Source: Tepidamorphaceae bacterium
GTDB taxonomy: Bacteria; Pseudomonadota; Alphaproteobacteria; Rhizobiales; JAKSCL01
DNA: 64,000 nucleotides
Direction: 5' to 3'
Assembly: GCA_028289445.1 (NCBI GenBank)
Contig: JANQPO010000017.1
Span: forward strand, 351,537-415,536
Both the position numbers and the translations under genes were made by a program. Below are positions 25,087 through 33,902 of this stretch, piece by piece. Each line of letters opens with the position of its first letter. Position 1 is the first letter of the stretch. The notes beneath the pieces are model-generated. The model saw only the letters and a list, made by a program, of their open reading frames with translations. It made no database searches and was not told the origin of the DNA.

Positions 25087-26172
25087 ATGTCTGCACGCGC
25101 ACCCTTGTCATCTGCCTCGCATGCATTAGCGCCCTTGCGCATCGGGGACCGCGAGGTTGGCCTTGGGCAACCGAGTTACGTCGTTGCTGAGATCGGTATC
25201 AACCACAACGGCGACATGGCGCTGGCGCGAGACGGCATTGCGGCTGCAAAGGAGGCCGGGGCCGACGCGGTCAAGTTCCAGAACTACAAGACGGAGGATT
25301 TCCTCTCCGACCGGGGCCTCATGTACAGCTACGTCTCGGCGGGCAAGGAAGTCACCGAGCCGCAGTACGACATGTTCAAGCGTTACGAGTTGAGCGACAC
25401 ACAAGTCGTCGACTTGGCGGAGTACGCCAAGCAGCAGCGTATCGATTTCCACGCTACGCCAACGAGCAAGGCCGGTATCGATGTGCTCATGGCGGCTGGT
25501 GTCGGTGTTTTGAAGAACGGCTCAGACTTTCTTGGCCATCTGCCACTTATTCAAGACATGGGGCGCACGGGCCTACCGACAGTGTTGTCGACGGGCATGG
25601 CCTCCGCGTCGGCTATCGAAGATGCGATCAATGCGTTCAGGAGTACCGGAAATGAGCAACTCATCGTGCTCCATTGCGTGTCCAAATATCCGACACCCGC
25701 GAATGAGTTGAATTTAAACCGCATTGCTACCTTGCGCGACAGCTTTGGAACGCATGTTGGGTTTTCCGACCATAGCGAAGGTGTCGCGGCGGCAGCCATC
25801 GCTGTCTCGATGGGGGCTGTGTGGATCGAAAAGCACTTCACAATCTCACGGGATTTACCGGGCCCGGATCACCGTTTTTCGTCCACGCCCGATGAACTGG
25901 CCGCGCTTGTTCGAGCTTGCCGAACGGCGGATCAAGCGATGGGCAGAGGCGCTTTGGCGAGTGGCACGGCTGAAGCTGTGTCGGCTGGCAGTTTCACACT
26001 CTCCTGCGTGGCGGCGCGCGACATGAGCCCAGGTGAAAGAGTCAGTGCTGACGACATCGCGTTTCGTCGTCCCGGCAATGGTTGGCCGCCGAGCTTGAGT
26101 GAAAAACTTGTTGGCCGGACGCTCAAGAATGCCGTCGAGTCCGGGCATTTGTTTTCGCTCGATGACTTCTAG
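25087..26172 (+). CDS. NeuB-family nonulosonic acid synthase with SAF domain (copy 1, canonical)
   Basis: Condenses phosphoenolpyruvate with a 2,4-diacetamido-trideoxy-hexose or ManNAc-type sugar to a nine-carbon acid. Canonical NeuB barrel: YVVAEIGINHNGDMALARDGIAAAKEAGADAVKFQNYKTEDF (about 31-73), STGMASASAIEDAI, LIVLHCVSKYPTP with His196, and VGFSDHSEG with His229. These two His correspond to the Mn ligands of characterised NeuB. IEKHFTISRDLPGPDH follows. Residues about 300-360 form the antifreeze-like SAF domain (RRPGNGWPP). ATG at 25087 gives 361 residues; an upstream in-frame start at 25015 adds an unconserved leader. No strong ribosome-binding site is visible. First gene of an eight-gene operon; best candidate for the true PseI/LegI/NeuB activity here. 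Confidence 0.9.
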   Translation: MSARAPLSSASHALAPLRIGDREVGLGQPSYVVAEIGINHNGDMALARDGIAAAKEAGADAVKFQNYKTEDFLSDRGLMYSYVSAGKEVTEPQYDMFKRYELSDTQVVDLAEYAKQQRIDFHATPTSKAGIDVLMAAGVGVLKNGSDFLGHLPLIQDMGRTGLPTVLSTGMASASAIEDAINAFRSTGNEQLIVLHCVSKYPTPANELNLNRIATLRDSFGTHVGFSDHSEGVAAAAIAVSMGAVWIEKHFTISRDLPGPDHRFSSTPDELAALVRACRTADQAMGRGALASGTAEAVSAGSFTLSCVAARDMSPGERVSADDIAFRRPGNGWPPSLSEKLVGRTLKNAVESGHLFSLDDF

Positions 26173-26181
26173 GATGCGCGA

Positions 26182-26850
26182 ATGATCGACCCAATTTGGG
26201 AGGAACGGTATAGCGCCGGCGTGCAACAGCGGTATCCGTGGTCGCAAGTGGTCAGCTTTGTCATGCGCTATCGCTCCCGTGACAAACCACGCGAGCAGAC
26301 GCGCATTTTGGAGATTGGCTGCGGCACTGGCGGCAATCTTTGGTTCGCGGCACGCGAGGGATTCGTGGTTACGGGACGTGACGGGAGCGAGAGCGCGATT
26401 GCAACGGCGACAAAGCGGTTTACCGAAGAGGGTTTGAGCGGCGATTTCTCTGTGGCGACGTTTGATCGGATGATCTTGCCGTCTGGCCACTTCGATCTGG
26501 TTATCGACCGGGGCGCGCTCACATGCGTCTCATATAGCACGATCAAGGACACCGTTTCACGCGTCCATGACGCGCTTGCGCCCGGTGGCGCGTTTCTCTT
26601 TACGCCCTTTGCAACCCAGCACCATGTGCGTGCGACCGCCAGTAAGATCGAAGACAAGTTGGCAACCGGCCTCAAGCCCGAGGCAGAACGCAACTACGGA
26701 GCCCTATCGTTCTTGACCGAGGACGACGTGCGCGCGGTTTTCTCGAACGGTTGGAGCCTCGTCGAACTGCAACGCATCGATCACCACGACCTACTGAACC
26801 AACACGATTTCATCGTCTCGGAATGGCAGGCGGTGGCACGGAAGGTGTGA
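26182..26850 (+). CDS. Class I SAM-dependent methyltransferase
   Basis: Methyltransferase, 222 residues, with a clear motif I ILEIGCGTGGNLWFAAREGF (about 36-55), motif II acidic VTGRDGSESAI, and motif IV DLVIDRGALTCVSYSTIKDTV. Methyl11/Methyl25-type small-molecule enzyme using S-adenosylmethionine. Begins 9 bp after the NeuB copy 1 stop and precedes the GNAT gene by 6 bp, so it is an operon member. Likely methylates the nonulosonic acid or an acyl substituent on it; such O- or N-methylated forms are known in flagellar and O-chain nonulosonates. Target position is not inferable. Confidence 0.87.
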   Translation: MIDPIWEERYSAGVQQRYPWSQVVSFVMRYRSRDKPREQTRILEIGCGTGGNLWFAAREGFVVTGRDGSESAIATATKRFTEEGLSGDFSVATFDRMILPSGHFDLVIDRGALTCVSYSTIKDTVSRVHDALAPGGAFLFTPFATQHHVRATASKIEDKLATGLKPEAERNYGALSFLTEDDVRAVFSNGWSLVELQRIDHHDLLNQHDFIVSEWQAVARKV

Positions 26851-26856
26851 CACTCC

Positions 26857-27357
26857 TTGGAAATCCACTTGCGGCCGGCGGTTACGGATGATGTGCGCAC
26901 TCTGTTTGAATGGCGCAACTTGTCCGAAATAGTGAGGCTTTCATCATCGCAGGTTGAGGTGGACTGGGACAGCCATCAGGCTTGGTTCACCGCTGCGCTG
27001 GCAAACAGGGATCAGCACCTGATCAATGTCGTTGTGATTGGCGGGCGCGACGCAGGCCTAGTTCGGTTCGACCGCGCTTATGGTAATCCGGAGCAAGCGA
27101 CCATATCCGCATACTTGCTGCCGGGTGAAACCGGGCAGGGCGCGGGTTATAAAGCGATCATGACCGGCAACCGGAGAGCCGTAGAAGCGTGGGACGACTT
27201 TTATGAGGTCATTGCCCATGTGCGCAGCGACAATGCCCGCGGTGTAAGGAGTTTCCAGAAAGCGGGTTTTGTGGAATGTCGAGACGAACAAATCGCTGGC
27301 CATCGAACGCTTTCCATTGATCGAGGCACGATTTTGCAGCAGCTAGTCCCATCATGA
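26857..27357 (+). CDS. GNAT N-acetyltransferase, PseH-like candidate
   Basis: GCN5-related acetyltransferase, 166 residues, starting at a TTG (26857) with GGAAGG upstream. The protein opens HLRPAVTDDVRTLFEWRNLSEIVRLSSSQVEVDWDSHQAWFTAAL, the arrangement seen in PseH and related UDP-amino-sugar N-acetyltransferases, including a WRN motif and W..H..WF. The acetyl-CoA site is around YLLPGETGQGAGYKAIM. In the pseudaminic acid pathway PseH acetylates UDP-4-amino-4,6-dideoxy-AltNAc between PseC and PseG, and this is the only GNAT in the island. Coupled by ATGA overlap to the next methyltransferase gene. The specific role is inferred from context. Confidence 0.82.
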   Translation: MEIHLRPAVTDDVRTLFEWRNLSEIVRLSSSQVEVDWDSHQAWFTAALANRDQHLINVVVIGGRDAGLVRFDRAYGNPEQATISAYLLPGETGQGAGYKAIMTGNRRAVEAWDDFYEVIAHVRSDNARGVRSFQKAGFVECRDEQIAGHRTLSIDRGTILQQLVPS

Positions 27358-27971
27358 CCTCACCAGATCGTCGACAACATGTCATTGATACCTTCTCTAA
27401 ACACCTGCGTGAGCATGGAGACGGTGCACAGGCCGTTGGGTGGGGTAGCGACGCGTCTCAGGCCAAGCGTTTCAGCGTATTGGCGCAGATTGGCGATATC
27501 CAAGGTGTCTCCATACTGGATGTAGGGTGCGGGCTGGGGCATTTTTTTCGGTGGTTGAAAGCGAACGAGCTCTCCGTCGATTACACCGGTCTCGATATCA
27601 CGCCGGAGATGGTGACGCGGGCGAGAGCGGAACATCCGGACGGGGTTTTTGAGAACGGCTCCGTTGAAGATGTTGTCTCCAGCGGTGTTGCGCGTTTCGA
27701 CTATGTGTTCGCAAGCGGGATTTTTTATCTCGACGTCGATGGCGGCTACGAGGCCATGGCGGCTACGCTTCGCGCCATGTTTGCGCTTAGCAACAATGGA
27801 GTAGCCTTCAACACGCTGAGCACTTGGGCAGACCAGCGCGATGCCGGTGAGTTTTATGCGGACCCGGCTGAAACGTTATCGCTGTGCCGAGAAATCACGC
27901 GGTGGGTGCGCCTCCGTCATGACTACCACCCCGCCGATTTCACCTGTTACCTCTACAGGCAAGCGTTGTGA
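27354..27971 (+). CDS. Class I SAM-dependent methyltransferase
   Basis: Second methyltransferase of the operon, 205 residues. Motif I is VSILDVGCGLGHFFRWLKAN (about 49-68), followed by DYTGLDITPEMVTRARAEHPD and FDYVFASGIFYLDV (about 118-131). ATGA and GTGA overlaps tie it to the GNAT and WbqC genes. Likely modifies a nonulosonate or an N-acyl substituent. Not a close repeat of the methyltransferase at 26182: length, motif context and C-terminus differ, so it probably has a different target. Confidence 0.87.
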   Translation: MTSPDRRQHVIDTFSKHLREHGDGAQAVGWGSDASQAKRFSVLAQIGDIQGVSILDVGCGLGHFFRWLKANELSVDYTGLDITPEMVTRARAEHPDGVFENGSVEDVVSSGVARFDYVFASGIFYLDVDGGYEAMAATLRAMFALSNNGVAFNTLSTWADQRDAGEFYADPAETLSLCREITRWVRLRHDYHPADFTCYLYRQAL

Positions 27972-28690
27972 AGCACGTCACGATCATGCAGCCAGCCTAC
28001 CTGCCTTGGCTGGGCTTTTTCGACCGCGTGCTACTGGCCGACTATCTCATCATTCTCGATCATGTTCCGATTGACAAGAATTCCAAAACCAAATTCGCCA
28101 ACCGCAATCGCATTCGGCAGGGCGATAAGGCCAATTGGCTGACGATTCCCGTCTTGGCGCGTGGCGAGCATGCAGGCGCGCCGCTTAACGCGATCGGCAT
28201 TTCCCCGGATCATGATTGGCAGAGGAAACACCTGGCCTCATTGCGCGGTGCCTACGCCAAGGCACCATGCTTTCGCGACCTGTTCGCACAAATCGAGGCT
28301 ATCATTTCCGCACCCGCGGCCCGACTCATGGATGTGACTGAGCCGTTGAACCGCTGTTTTCTGCAAACCCTAGCGATTGAAACGCCCGTGGCCTACAGCT
28401 CCGACATGGAGCCAAAGGAGACCAAATCGGCCCTGATTGCCGAACTATGCGCGAAAGCCGGAGCAACTCATTACATTTCAGGGCCCTTCGGGCGCGATTA
28501 TCTCGATTGTGATGCTTTCAAACAGCAAGGCATTGAAGTTCTATTTCACGACTACCGGCATCCAAAGTACGCTCAATTTCAAGGTGAACCATTCATGCCG
28601 TACATGTGTATCGCAGACCTCTTGTTCAACGTGGGTACCGAAGCCTTGAGTATCCTGCGCACTGATCGCTCCGCCTTGGTGAACACATGA
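27968..28690 (+). CDS. WbqC family protein (copy 2)
   Basis: WbqC-like protein, 240 residues, starting at GTG 27968 inside the preceding stop. Diagnostic start HVTIMQPAYLPWLGFFDRVLLADYLIILDHVPIDKNSKTKFANRNRI, then WLTIPVL and THYISGPFGRDYLD. The same Gln-Pro-x-x-(F/L)-P-W-L-G motif is present in copy 1 (20282-21013). Overlaps the downstream PIG-L gene (ATGA). The pairing of WbqC with a PIG-L deacetylase in both copies suggests that the two act in sequence on an amino sugar, perhaps exchanging an acetyl for another acyl group. That is a hypothesis. Confidence 0.87.
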   Translation: MKHVTIMQPAYLPWLGFFDRVLLADYLIILDHVPIDKNSKTKFANRNRIRQGDKANWLTIPVLARGEHAGAPLNAIGISPDHDWQRKHLASLRGAYAKAPCFRDLFAQIEAIISAPAARLMDVTEPLNRCFLQTLAIETPVAYSSDMEPKETKSALIAELCAKAGATHYISGPFGRDYLDCDAFKQQGIEVLFHDYRHPKYAQFQGEPFMPYMCIADLLFNVGTEALSILRTDRSALVNT

Positions 28691-29361
28691 CGCAGCGTGT
28701 CCTTGTCATTGCCGCTCATCCTGACGATGAGGTTCTCGGGTGCGGTGGCACGCTGTGTTGCCATACAGCGCGCGGCGATGATGTGGCCGTGATGTTGCTT
28801 ACAAACGGCGAGGGCGCGCGAGCGGGTGCAAGCGACGAAAACATAGCGCAGCGCGCACGAGCCGCTGAAAGCGCCTGCGAGGTGATAGGCGCAACGCTGC
28901 TCAGTTCTCAGGATTTCCCTGACAACGGTATGGATCAGGTGGCCCTGATTGACATTATACGTTCGATCGAAGCCGATGCGTTGCGCCATGCCCCGGACAT
29001 CGTCTACACGCACTGCGCGTACGACTTGAACCGCGACCACCGGATTGCACGTGAGGTGGCTTTGACGATTTTCCGGCCCCAACCGAGTGCACCCAGGCCT
29101 TCGATCTATGCGTTTCAAGTTCCGTCCAGCACCGGTTGGCAGGGGGCGGGTGCAGCGCAGTTCACGCCCGCCCATTTCGTCGATATCTCCGCAGTGGTCG
29201 ACCAAAAGCGGCAAGCGCTCGCATGCTACGACGCGGAGATGCGCGCTACGCCGCATGTCCGGTCTTATGAGGGCATTGAAACGCGGGACCGCGCGACGGG
29301 CATGCTCATCGGGGTGCCTTCTGCGGAAGCGTTTGTCGTTGAACGGCAATTCATGCGATAG
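28687..29361 (+). CDS. PIG-L family deacetylase (copy 2)
   Basis: Zn-dependent LmbE/PIG-L deacetylase, 224 residues. Metal motif AAHPDDEVLGCGG (about 10-22) is canonical, unlike the HTDDGE form of copy 1. The distal His occurs in YDLNRDHRIAREVA. Starts in an ATGA overlap with WbqC copy 2. N-deacetylation of a nonulosonate precursor or of the finished sugar is likely. The two PIG-L copies are clearly divergent rather than recent duplicates. Confidence 0.88.
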   Translation: MTQRVLVIAAHPDDEVLGCGGTLCCHTARGDDVAVMLLTNGEGARAGASDENIAQRARAAESACEVIGATLLSSQDFPDNGMDQVALIDIIRSIEADALRHAPDIVYTHCAYDLNRDHRIAREVALTIFRPQPSAPRPSIYAFQVPSSTGWQGAGAAQFTPAHFVDISAVVDQKRQALACYDAEMRATPHVRSYEGIETRDRATGMLIGVPSAEAFVVERQFMR

Positions 29362-29390
29362 CGTCGCAGCAACGTAGGCGGAGTAAACGC

Positions 29391-30116
29391 GTGCCCAATC
29401 GAATTTGCATCATTCCCGCCAAGGGCACGTCGACTCGCCTGCCGCGCAAAAACGCTCTGCCACTAGATGGGCACTCACTGATCGCCCACGCTATTCGCAA
29501 AGCGATTAAGCTTGAACTGTTTGAACGCATCGTTGTCTCGACGGAGGATGAGCAGATCGCTCAGATTGCAGCCGATTATGGCGCGGAGGTTCCGTATATG
29601 CGGCCGCCTGAATTGTCGGTCGATCCGGCATCCATCGCTAATGTCTGCGTGCACATGCTTGACTGGTTGCGAGACAAAGAAGGCGCCGAATTCGATACCT
29701 TAGTGTTGATGCTCGCCACCTCGCCGTTGGTAATCTTGGACGACATTCGCGGCGCGATTGCCGATTTCGATGCCCATGGCGGGCGGGGGTGTTTGCTGGG
29801 GGTTTGCCAGATGGACCAGCCGCCATTCTCGACCCAGTTGATGGATGAAGACGGCCGTTTGCGTCCCGCGTTTCCCGACTCGCCATACGTGGACAAGAAG
29901 TCGAATGAATGTCCACCGACGTACCATAGCAATGGATGCGTAGCGGTTGTTCAAACGGACTGGATGAAGGCCAACCAGAGTTTCTACGGTCCGGGCACCC
30001 GTGGCTACGTGATGCCACGCAGCCGGTCGATTGATATCGATACACGCGAGGAATATGACCTTGCGGTTGCTCTTTACGGCATGGACGCAACGCAGCGCGA
30101 TGTAGGATTGTTTTGA
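29391..30116 (+). CDS. NeuA/PseF-family CMP-nonulosonate cytidylyltransferase
   Basis: Activates a nonulosonic acid with CTP to the CMP-sugar. N-terminal nucleotide motif ICIIPAKGTSTRLPRKNALPLDGHSLI (about 5-31) is a variant of the IPARGGSKGIPRKN signature. VVSTEDEQIAQIAADYGAEVPYMRP, the acidic ATSPL block and the C-terminal SIDIDTREEYDLA are typical. Start GTG at 29391 has GGCGGAG upstream. Length 241 is normal for NeuA/PseF. Joined by a TGATG junction to NeuB copy 2. Probably provides CMP-pseudaminate or a modified relative; specificity is inferred from pseB/pseC/pseG nearby. Confidence 0.9.
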   Translation: MPNRICIIPAKGTSTRLPRKNALPLDGHSLIAHAIRKAIKLELFERIVVSTEDEQIAQIAADYGAEVPYMRPPELSVDPASIANVCVHMLDWLRDKEGAEFDTLVLMLATSPLVILDDIRGAIADFDAHGGRGCLLGVCQMDQPPFSTQLMDEDGRLRPAFPDSPYVDKKSNECPPTYHSNGCVAVVQTDWMKANQSFYGPGTRGYVMPRSRSIDIDTREEYDLAVALYGMDATQRDVGLF

Positions 30117-31171
30117 TGTTCTCCCCGTTTACGCGCGTTGCTGTTGGCAACCGCATTATCGGCACTGGCAACCCTCTTTTCTTGATAGCCGATATGGGCC
30201 TCACCCATGACGGTGACGTTGAAAAGGCGCTTGAAATCACACGACAGGCGGCGGCGATAGGCACGGATGCGGTGAAAATTCAGGTTGTCGACTATGACAT
30301 GCTGATGGCCGATCGCACTGCGAAATACACCTACCAGACAGCCGATGGGCCACGCGAGGAGACGCTGTACGACATCTTTCGCAAAATCTGGCTTGAGCCC
30401 GACGAAATCAAAGCCATTGCCGATTTGACCCGCGAGCTTGGTATCGAGTTGATCGCCACCTCAGACTACGAGCCCGCCGTCGATGTTCTCGAAGATGTGG
30501 GCGTCAGTTGTCACAAGATTGATACTTGGAGCGCCACGCACAAACGGCTTGTGCAGCGCATCGGCGAAACGGGTAAGCCCATGATGCTTGACATGGGTTA
30601 CTCCACGCAACATGGGCTTGGCCAGATGTTGGATTGGTTCCAAATGGCGGGTGGACATGGTGCTCTAATCTTGCATGACTTTCGCACCGATGACACGGCA
30701 GAGATGAACTTCCGGAACATACCGCATCTGCAGCAAACGTTCGGATATCCGGTCGGCTTCACGCCGCAAGGACGCGACGAACGGCTGGATTTCATGGCAA
30801 TTGGACTGGGCATCGAGTTTTTGGAGAAGCGGATTACGCTTGATCGCAATACCATCGCCAATGGGCACTTCAAGGCGCTCGATGTGGAAGAGTGGGCCGC
30901 ATGGGCCGAAAGTGTGCGATTTCTGGAGAAAGCGCTCGGCAATCCTGCACCTGAGCCGCCGCAATCCGATTTGGCAAACGCCAAGAAGTTTCTCAAAAGC
31001 CTTTATGCTGCACGCGATATCAAAGCTGGCGAAAAATTTACCGATGCCGATTTGCATTCGCGACGCCCGGGCAATGGCGTTCCCTCCGACACCATTGACG
31101 CGGTCATCGGGCGTCCGGCTTTGCGCGACATCGCCGCTGGCGAGATGCTCAAAGCCGACGATATCGGTTGA
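30116..31171 (+). CDS. Divergent NeuB-family synthase with SAF domain (copy 2)
   Basis: NeuB-like barrel plus C-terminal SAF domain, 351 residues from the ATG that overlaps the NeuA stop. Fold motifs are conserved (FLIADMGLTHDGDVEKALEITRQAAAIGTDAVKIQ, PMMLDMGYST, AARDIKAGEKFTDADLHSRRPGNGVPSD). Key positions deviate from copy 1: AEIGINHNG is ADMGLTHDG; the second metal His (FSDH) is replaced by FTPQ with Gln218; and IEKHFT is LEKRIT with Arg239. The first metal-position His (His187 in ILHD) remains. This suggests altered chemistry, a different sugar acceptor, or an inactive partner for copy 1. Last gene of the operon from 25087. Confidence 0.87.
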   Translation: MFSPFTRVAVGNRIIGTGNPLFLIADMGLTHDGDVEKALEITRQAAAIGTDAVKIQVVDYDMLMADRTAKYTYQTADGPREETLYDIFRKIWLEPDEIKAIADLTRELGIELIATSDYEPAVDVLEDVGVSCHKIDTWSATHKRLVQRIGETGKPMMLDMGYSTQHGLGQMLDWFQMAGGHGALILHDFRTDDTAEMNFRNIPHLQQTFGYPVGFTPQGRDERLDFMAIGLGIEFLEKRITLDRNTIANGHFKALDVEEWAAWAESVRFLEKALGNPAPEPPQSDLANAKKFLKSLYAARDIKAGEKFTDADLHSRRPGNGVPSDTIDAVIGRPALRDIAAGEMLKADDIG

Positions 31172-31426
31172 TCGTGGCTGTCGAGGGATCAAGCAGGTGG
31201 CAATCGGCCAACGGGTTTTCGTCTGCTCTTTTGTGCATCAACTCGGTCTATGGGCCATCGACCATGGTCTATTCTCCGACACATCGAACAATCCGTCGAT
31301 TGCAATGAGCGAGACGTCAAAAGACCCTCATCGCGAGCGAGCGGACGAAACACTCCTCACAGCAAAGTGCGCGAACCAAATCGCCGCTTGATGCATCTTA
31401 GTTCCTAAAGAAGACTGTAAACAAAG

Positions 31427-32467
31427 ATGACTTCGATTTTGCACGACTTCTCGACCGTATTCGATGATTTTAACGACGCGTCCATCCTCGTCACGGGCGG
31501 GACCGGATCGTTCGGTCAGGCGTTCATCGCCCATGTTCTAAAAGCCTATCAACCGCGCCGTTTGATCGTTTATTCGCGCGATGAGTTGAAGCAGTATGAA
31601 ATGCAGCAGGTTTACAGCCGGGATCGTTACCCGTCGATGCGGTACTTTCTCGGCGATATGCGCGATCAAGCCCGTTTAGAAATGGCGATGGAGAATGTGG
31701 ATTTCGTCATCCACGCGGCGGCCCTTAAGCACGTCACGTTGACGGAATACAATCCGTTTGAGTGTGTGCTGACGAATATCATGGGCGCGCAGAACCTCGT
31801 GCTCGCGGCCCTAAAGTCCAACGTGCGTCAAGTCGTTGCTTTATCAACGGACAAAGCAGCTGCACCGATCAATCTTTACGGCGCGACCAAACTCGTGTCC
31901 GACAAGATTTTCCTCGCCGCCAACAACCTTTCGAAGAAGGATGAATGCTCGTTCTCGGTCGTACGGTATGGCAATGTTTTGAACTCGCGCGGCAGCGTGA
32001 TCCCGTTCTTCAACAAGCTGATAGGCGAAAGCGCAGATCATCTACCCATCACCGATGCCCGGATGACGCGATTTGTTATCTCACTGCAGCAGGGTGTGGA
32101 CCTGATCATGACCGCGTTCAAGCACATGCGGGGCGGCGAAATTTACGTGCCCAAAATCCCCAGCATGCGCATTGTCGACCTAGCGACCGCCATGGGTCCG
32201 GATCTAGAGCAACGCGTGGTGGGTATCCGGCCGGGCGAAAAAATCCATGAGATCCTGATCCCGAGGGAGGACGCGAGACGCACTGTGGATGTCGGAAACT
32301 TTTACATCATAAAGCCCGAGTTCCCGTATGCCGAATACGCGCTTCCCGATTTGCTCACGGGAGCGGAACTGGACGATGAATTCGAGTATGACAGCTACAC
32401 AAACAATTGGTACCTTGGCGTTTCGGAAATACGCGCCGTCTTGGATCAGCTTCGGTTGGCGGCATGA
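31427..32467 (+). CDS. pseB: PseB, UDP-N-acetylglucosamine 4,6-dehydratase (inverting)
   Basis: First enzyme of pseudaminic acid synthesis: NADP-dependent 4,6-dehydration with C5 inversion of UDP-GlcNAc. SDR-type features are ILVTGGTGSFGQAF (about 20-33), YSRDELKQYEMQ, STDKAAAPINLYGATKL with the Tyr-Lys pair, and VRYGNVLNSRGSVIPFF, a strongly diagnostic PseB block. Length 346, slightly longer than the usual about 330-335 because of an N-terminal extension. Preceded by a 255-bp gap that must hold the promoter. The pseC gene begins 3 bp after its stop. Cytosolic. Confidence 0.95.
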   Translation: MTSILHDFSTVFDDFNDASILVTGGTGSFGQAFIAHVLKAYQPRRLIVYSRDELKQYEMQQVYSRDRYPSMRYFLGDMRDQARLEMAMENVDFVIHAAALKHVTLTEYNPFECVLTNIMGAQNLVLAALKSNVRQVVALSTDKAAAPINLYGATKLVSDKIFLAANNLSKKDECSFSVVRYGNVLNSRGSVIPFFNKLIGESADHLPITDARMTRFVISLQQGVDLIMTAFKHMRGGEIYVPKIPSMRIVDLATAMGPDLEQRVVGIRPGEKIHEILIPREDARRTVDVGNFYIIKPEFPYAEYALPDLLTGAELDDEFEYDSYTNNWYLGVSEIRAVLDQLRLAA

Positions 32468-32470
32468 CGT

Positions 32471-33724
32471 ATGTCTCGAACGGATGCCTTCTCCATGATG
32501 CGTATGCTTCCCTATGGTCGCCAGCACATCGATGAAGATGACATCGACGCCGTCGTCGAGACACTGCGCAGCGACTTTTTAACGACCGGGCCTGCCATTC
32601 AAGCGTTTGAGGAGGCGCTCAAGGTACCGACTGGCGCAGCTAATGTGTGCGCGGTATCGAATGGGACTGCGGCGCTTCATCTCGCAATGCAAGCGCTGGA
32701 CATCGGCCCCGGCGATCAGGTCATCGTGCCGTCAATCACCTTTGTTGCCTCGGCGAACGCAGCGCGATTTGTGGGCGCTGAAGTCATCTTCGCCGATTGC
32801 GATTCTGACACTGGTCTTTTGCGCCCGTCCGATGTCCTCGCGGCTTTGGAGCATGCGCCGAACGCCAAGGCTTTGGTGGTCGTCCACCTGAACGGGCTGG
32901 TCGCGGACATGGCGCAAATCCAGCAGATCGCGAACGCGCACGGGCTGCGCACCATCGAAGACTCATGCCACGCGCTGGGGTCAGCTTACCATGATGACCC
33001 GGCCATCGATGGGAACGTTCACGTTGGAAGCTGCTCGTATTCGGATGCGTCGGCGTTTTCGTTTCATCCCGTCAAAATCATTGCCACAGGTGAGGGCGGT
33101 GCGGTGACGACTCAGTCTGAGACCGTTGCAGCACGAATACAGCATCTGCGCAGCCACGGTCTGCGCCGCGGAGACGGGCAGCTTGAGTTCGCGGATGCCT
33201 TCGATGATGCTGGTGAACCATTGCCTTGGATGTACGAAATGCAGGAGACGGGCTGGAATTATCGGCTCAGCGACATTCAGGCGGCGCTAGGTATCAGCCA
33301 GTTGCATAAGTTGCCGCGCTTTCTGCAGAGGCGACGCGAGTTGGTTGCGCGCTACGATGCGCTACTGGCACCCTTGAGCAACGTTATACGACCCGTCAGC
33401 GCATTCGCGCGTCGCGCCTCCGACCGCATAGGTTGGCACTTGTACCCGGTGCTTTGCCTGGGCGGCGCTCAAGAACGCCATGCGCTTTTCAATTGGCTCC
33501 TGGAGCGAAACATCCGGCCACAGGTGCACTATTACCCGGTGCATCGGCAACCCTACTACCGCACCAAAAAGACGCATCGCGAACTGCCGGGTGCTGATGC
33601 GTATTACGCCCGCGTTCTTTCGCTGCCGCTCTACTATGACCTGACTGAAGCCGACCAAATGCGCGTTGTTCAAGCAATTGAAGGCTTCTATCGACATCAC
33701 GAACCAAACAACAAATCGAGTTGA
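32471..33724 (+). CDS. pseC: PseC, UDP-4-amino-4,6-dideoxy-N-acetyl-beta-L-altrosamine transaminase
   Basis: PLP-dependent aminotransferase of the DegT/DnrJ/EryC1 family, second step of pseudaminic acid synthesis, aminating the 4-keto product of PseB. The opening LPYGRQHIDEDDIDAVVETLRSDFLTTGPAI is characteristic of PseC. VSNGTAALHLAMQAL contacts PLP phosphate and the PLP lysine is in FHPVKIIATGEGG (about 197-209). Length 417. Three bases separate it from pseB; pseG follows after about 180 bp on the same strand. An alternative ATG a few codons downstream would shorten the N-terminus. Confidence 0.94.
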   Translation: MSRTDAFSMMRMLPYGRQHIDEDDIDAVVETLRSDFLTTGPAIQAFEEALKVPTGAANVCAVSNGTAALHLAMQALDIGPGDQVIVPSITFVASANAARFVGAEVIFADCDSDTGLLRPSDVLAALEHAPNAKALVVVHLNGLVADMAQIQQIANAHGLRTIEDSCHALGSAYHDDPAIDGNVHVGSCSYSDASAFSFHPVKIIATGEGGAVTTQSETVAARIQHLRSHGLRRGDGQLEFADAFDDAGEPLPWMYEMQETGWNYRLSDIQAALGISQLHKLPRFLQRRRELVARYDALLAPLSNVIRPVSAFARRASDRIGWHLYPVLCLGGAQERHALFNWLLERNIRPQVHYYPVHRQPYYRTKKTHRELPGADAYYARVLSLPLYYDLTEADQMRVVQAIEGFYRHHEPNNKSS

Positions 33725-33902
33725 GCACGGGCGATAACCAAACAACGGAACAAGTCGAGTTCTGGTGCGGCAATTTCGGAGGCTGTTACATGGACCTGTT
33801 CGCGGATTTGTGCCTGATTGACTATGGCTTTGAATGGATGCGTGTTGCTCGGCTCGACGACATAACGTGCTGGCAGCATCAAAAAAGTGTGTCTTAGACG
33901 TA

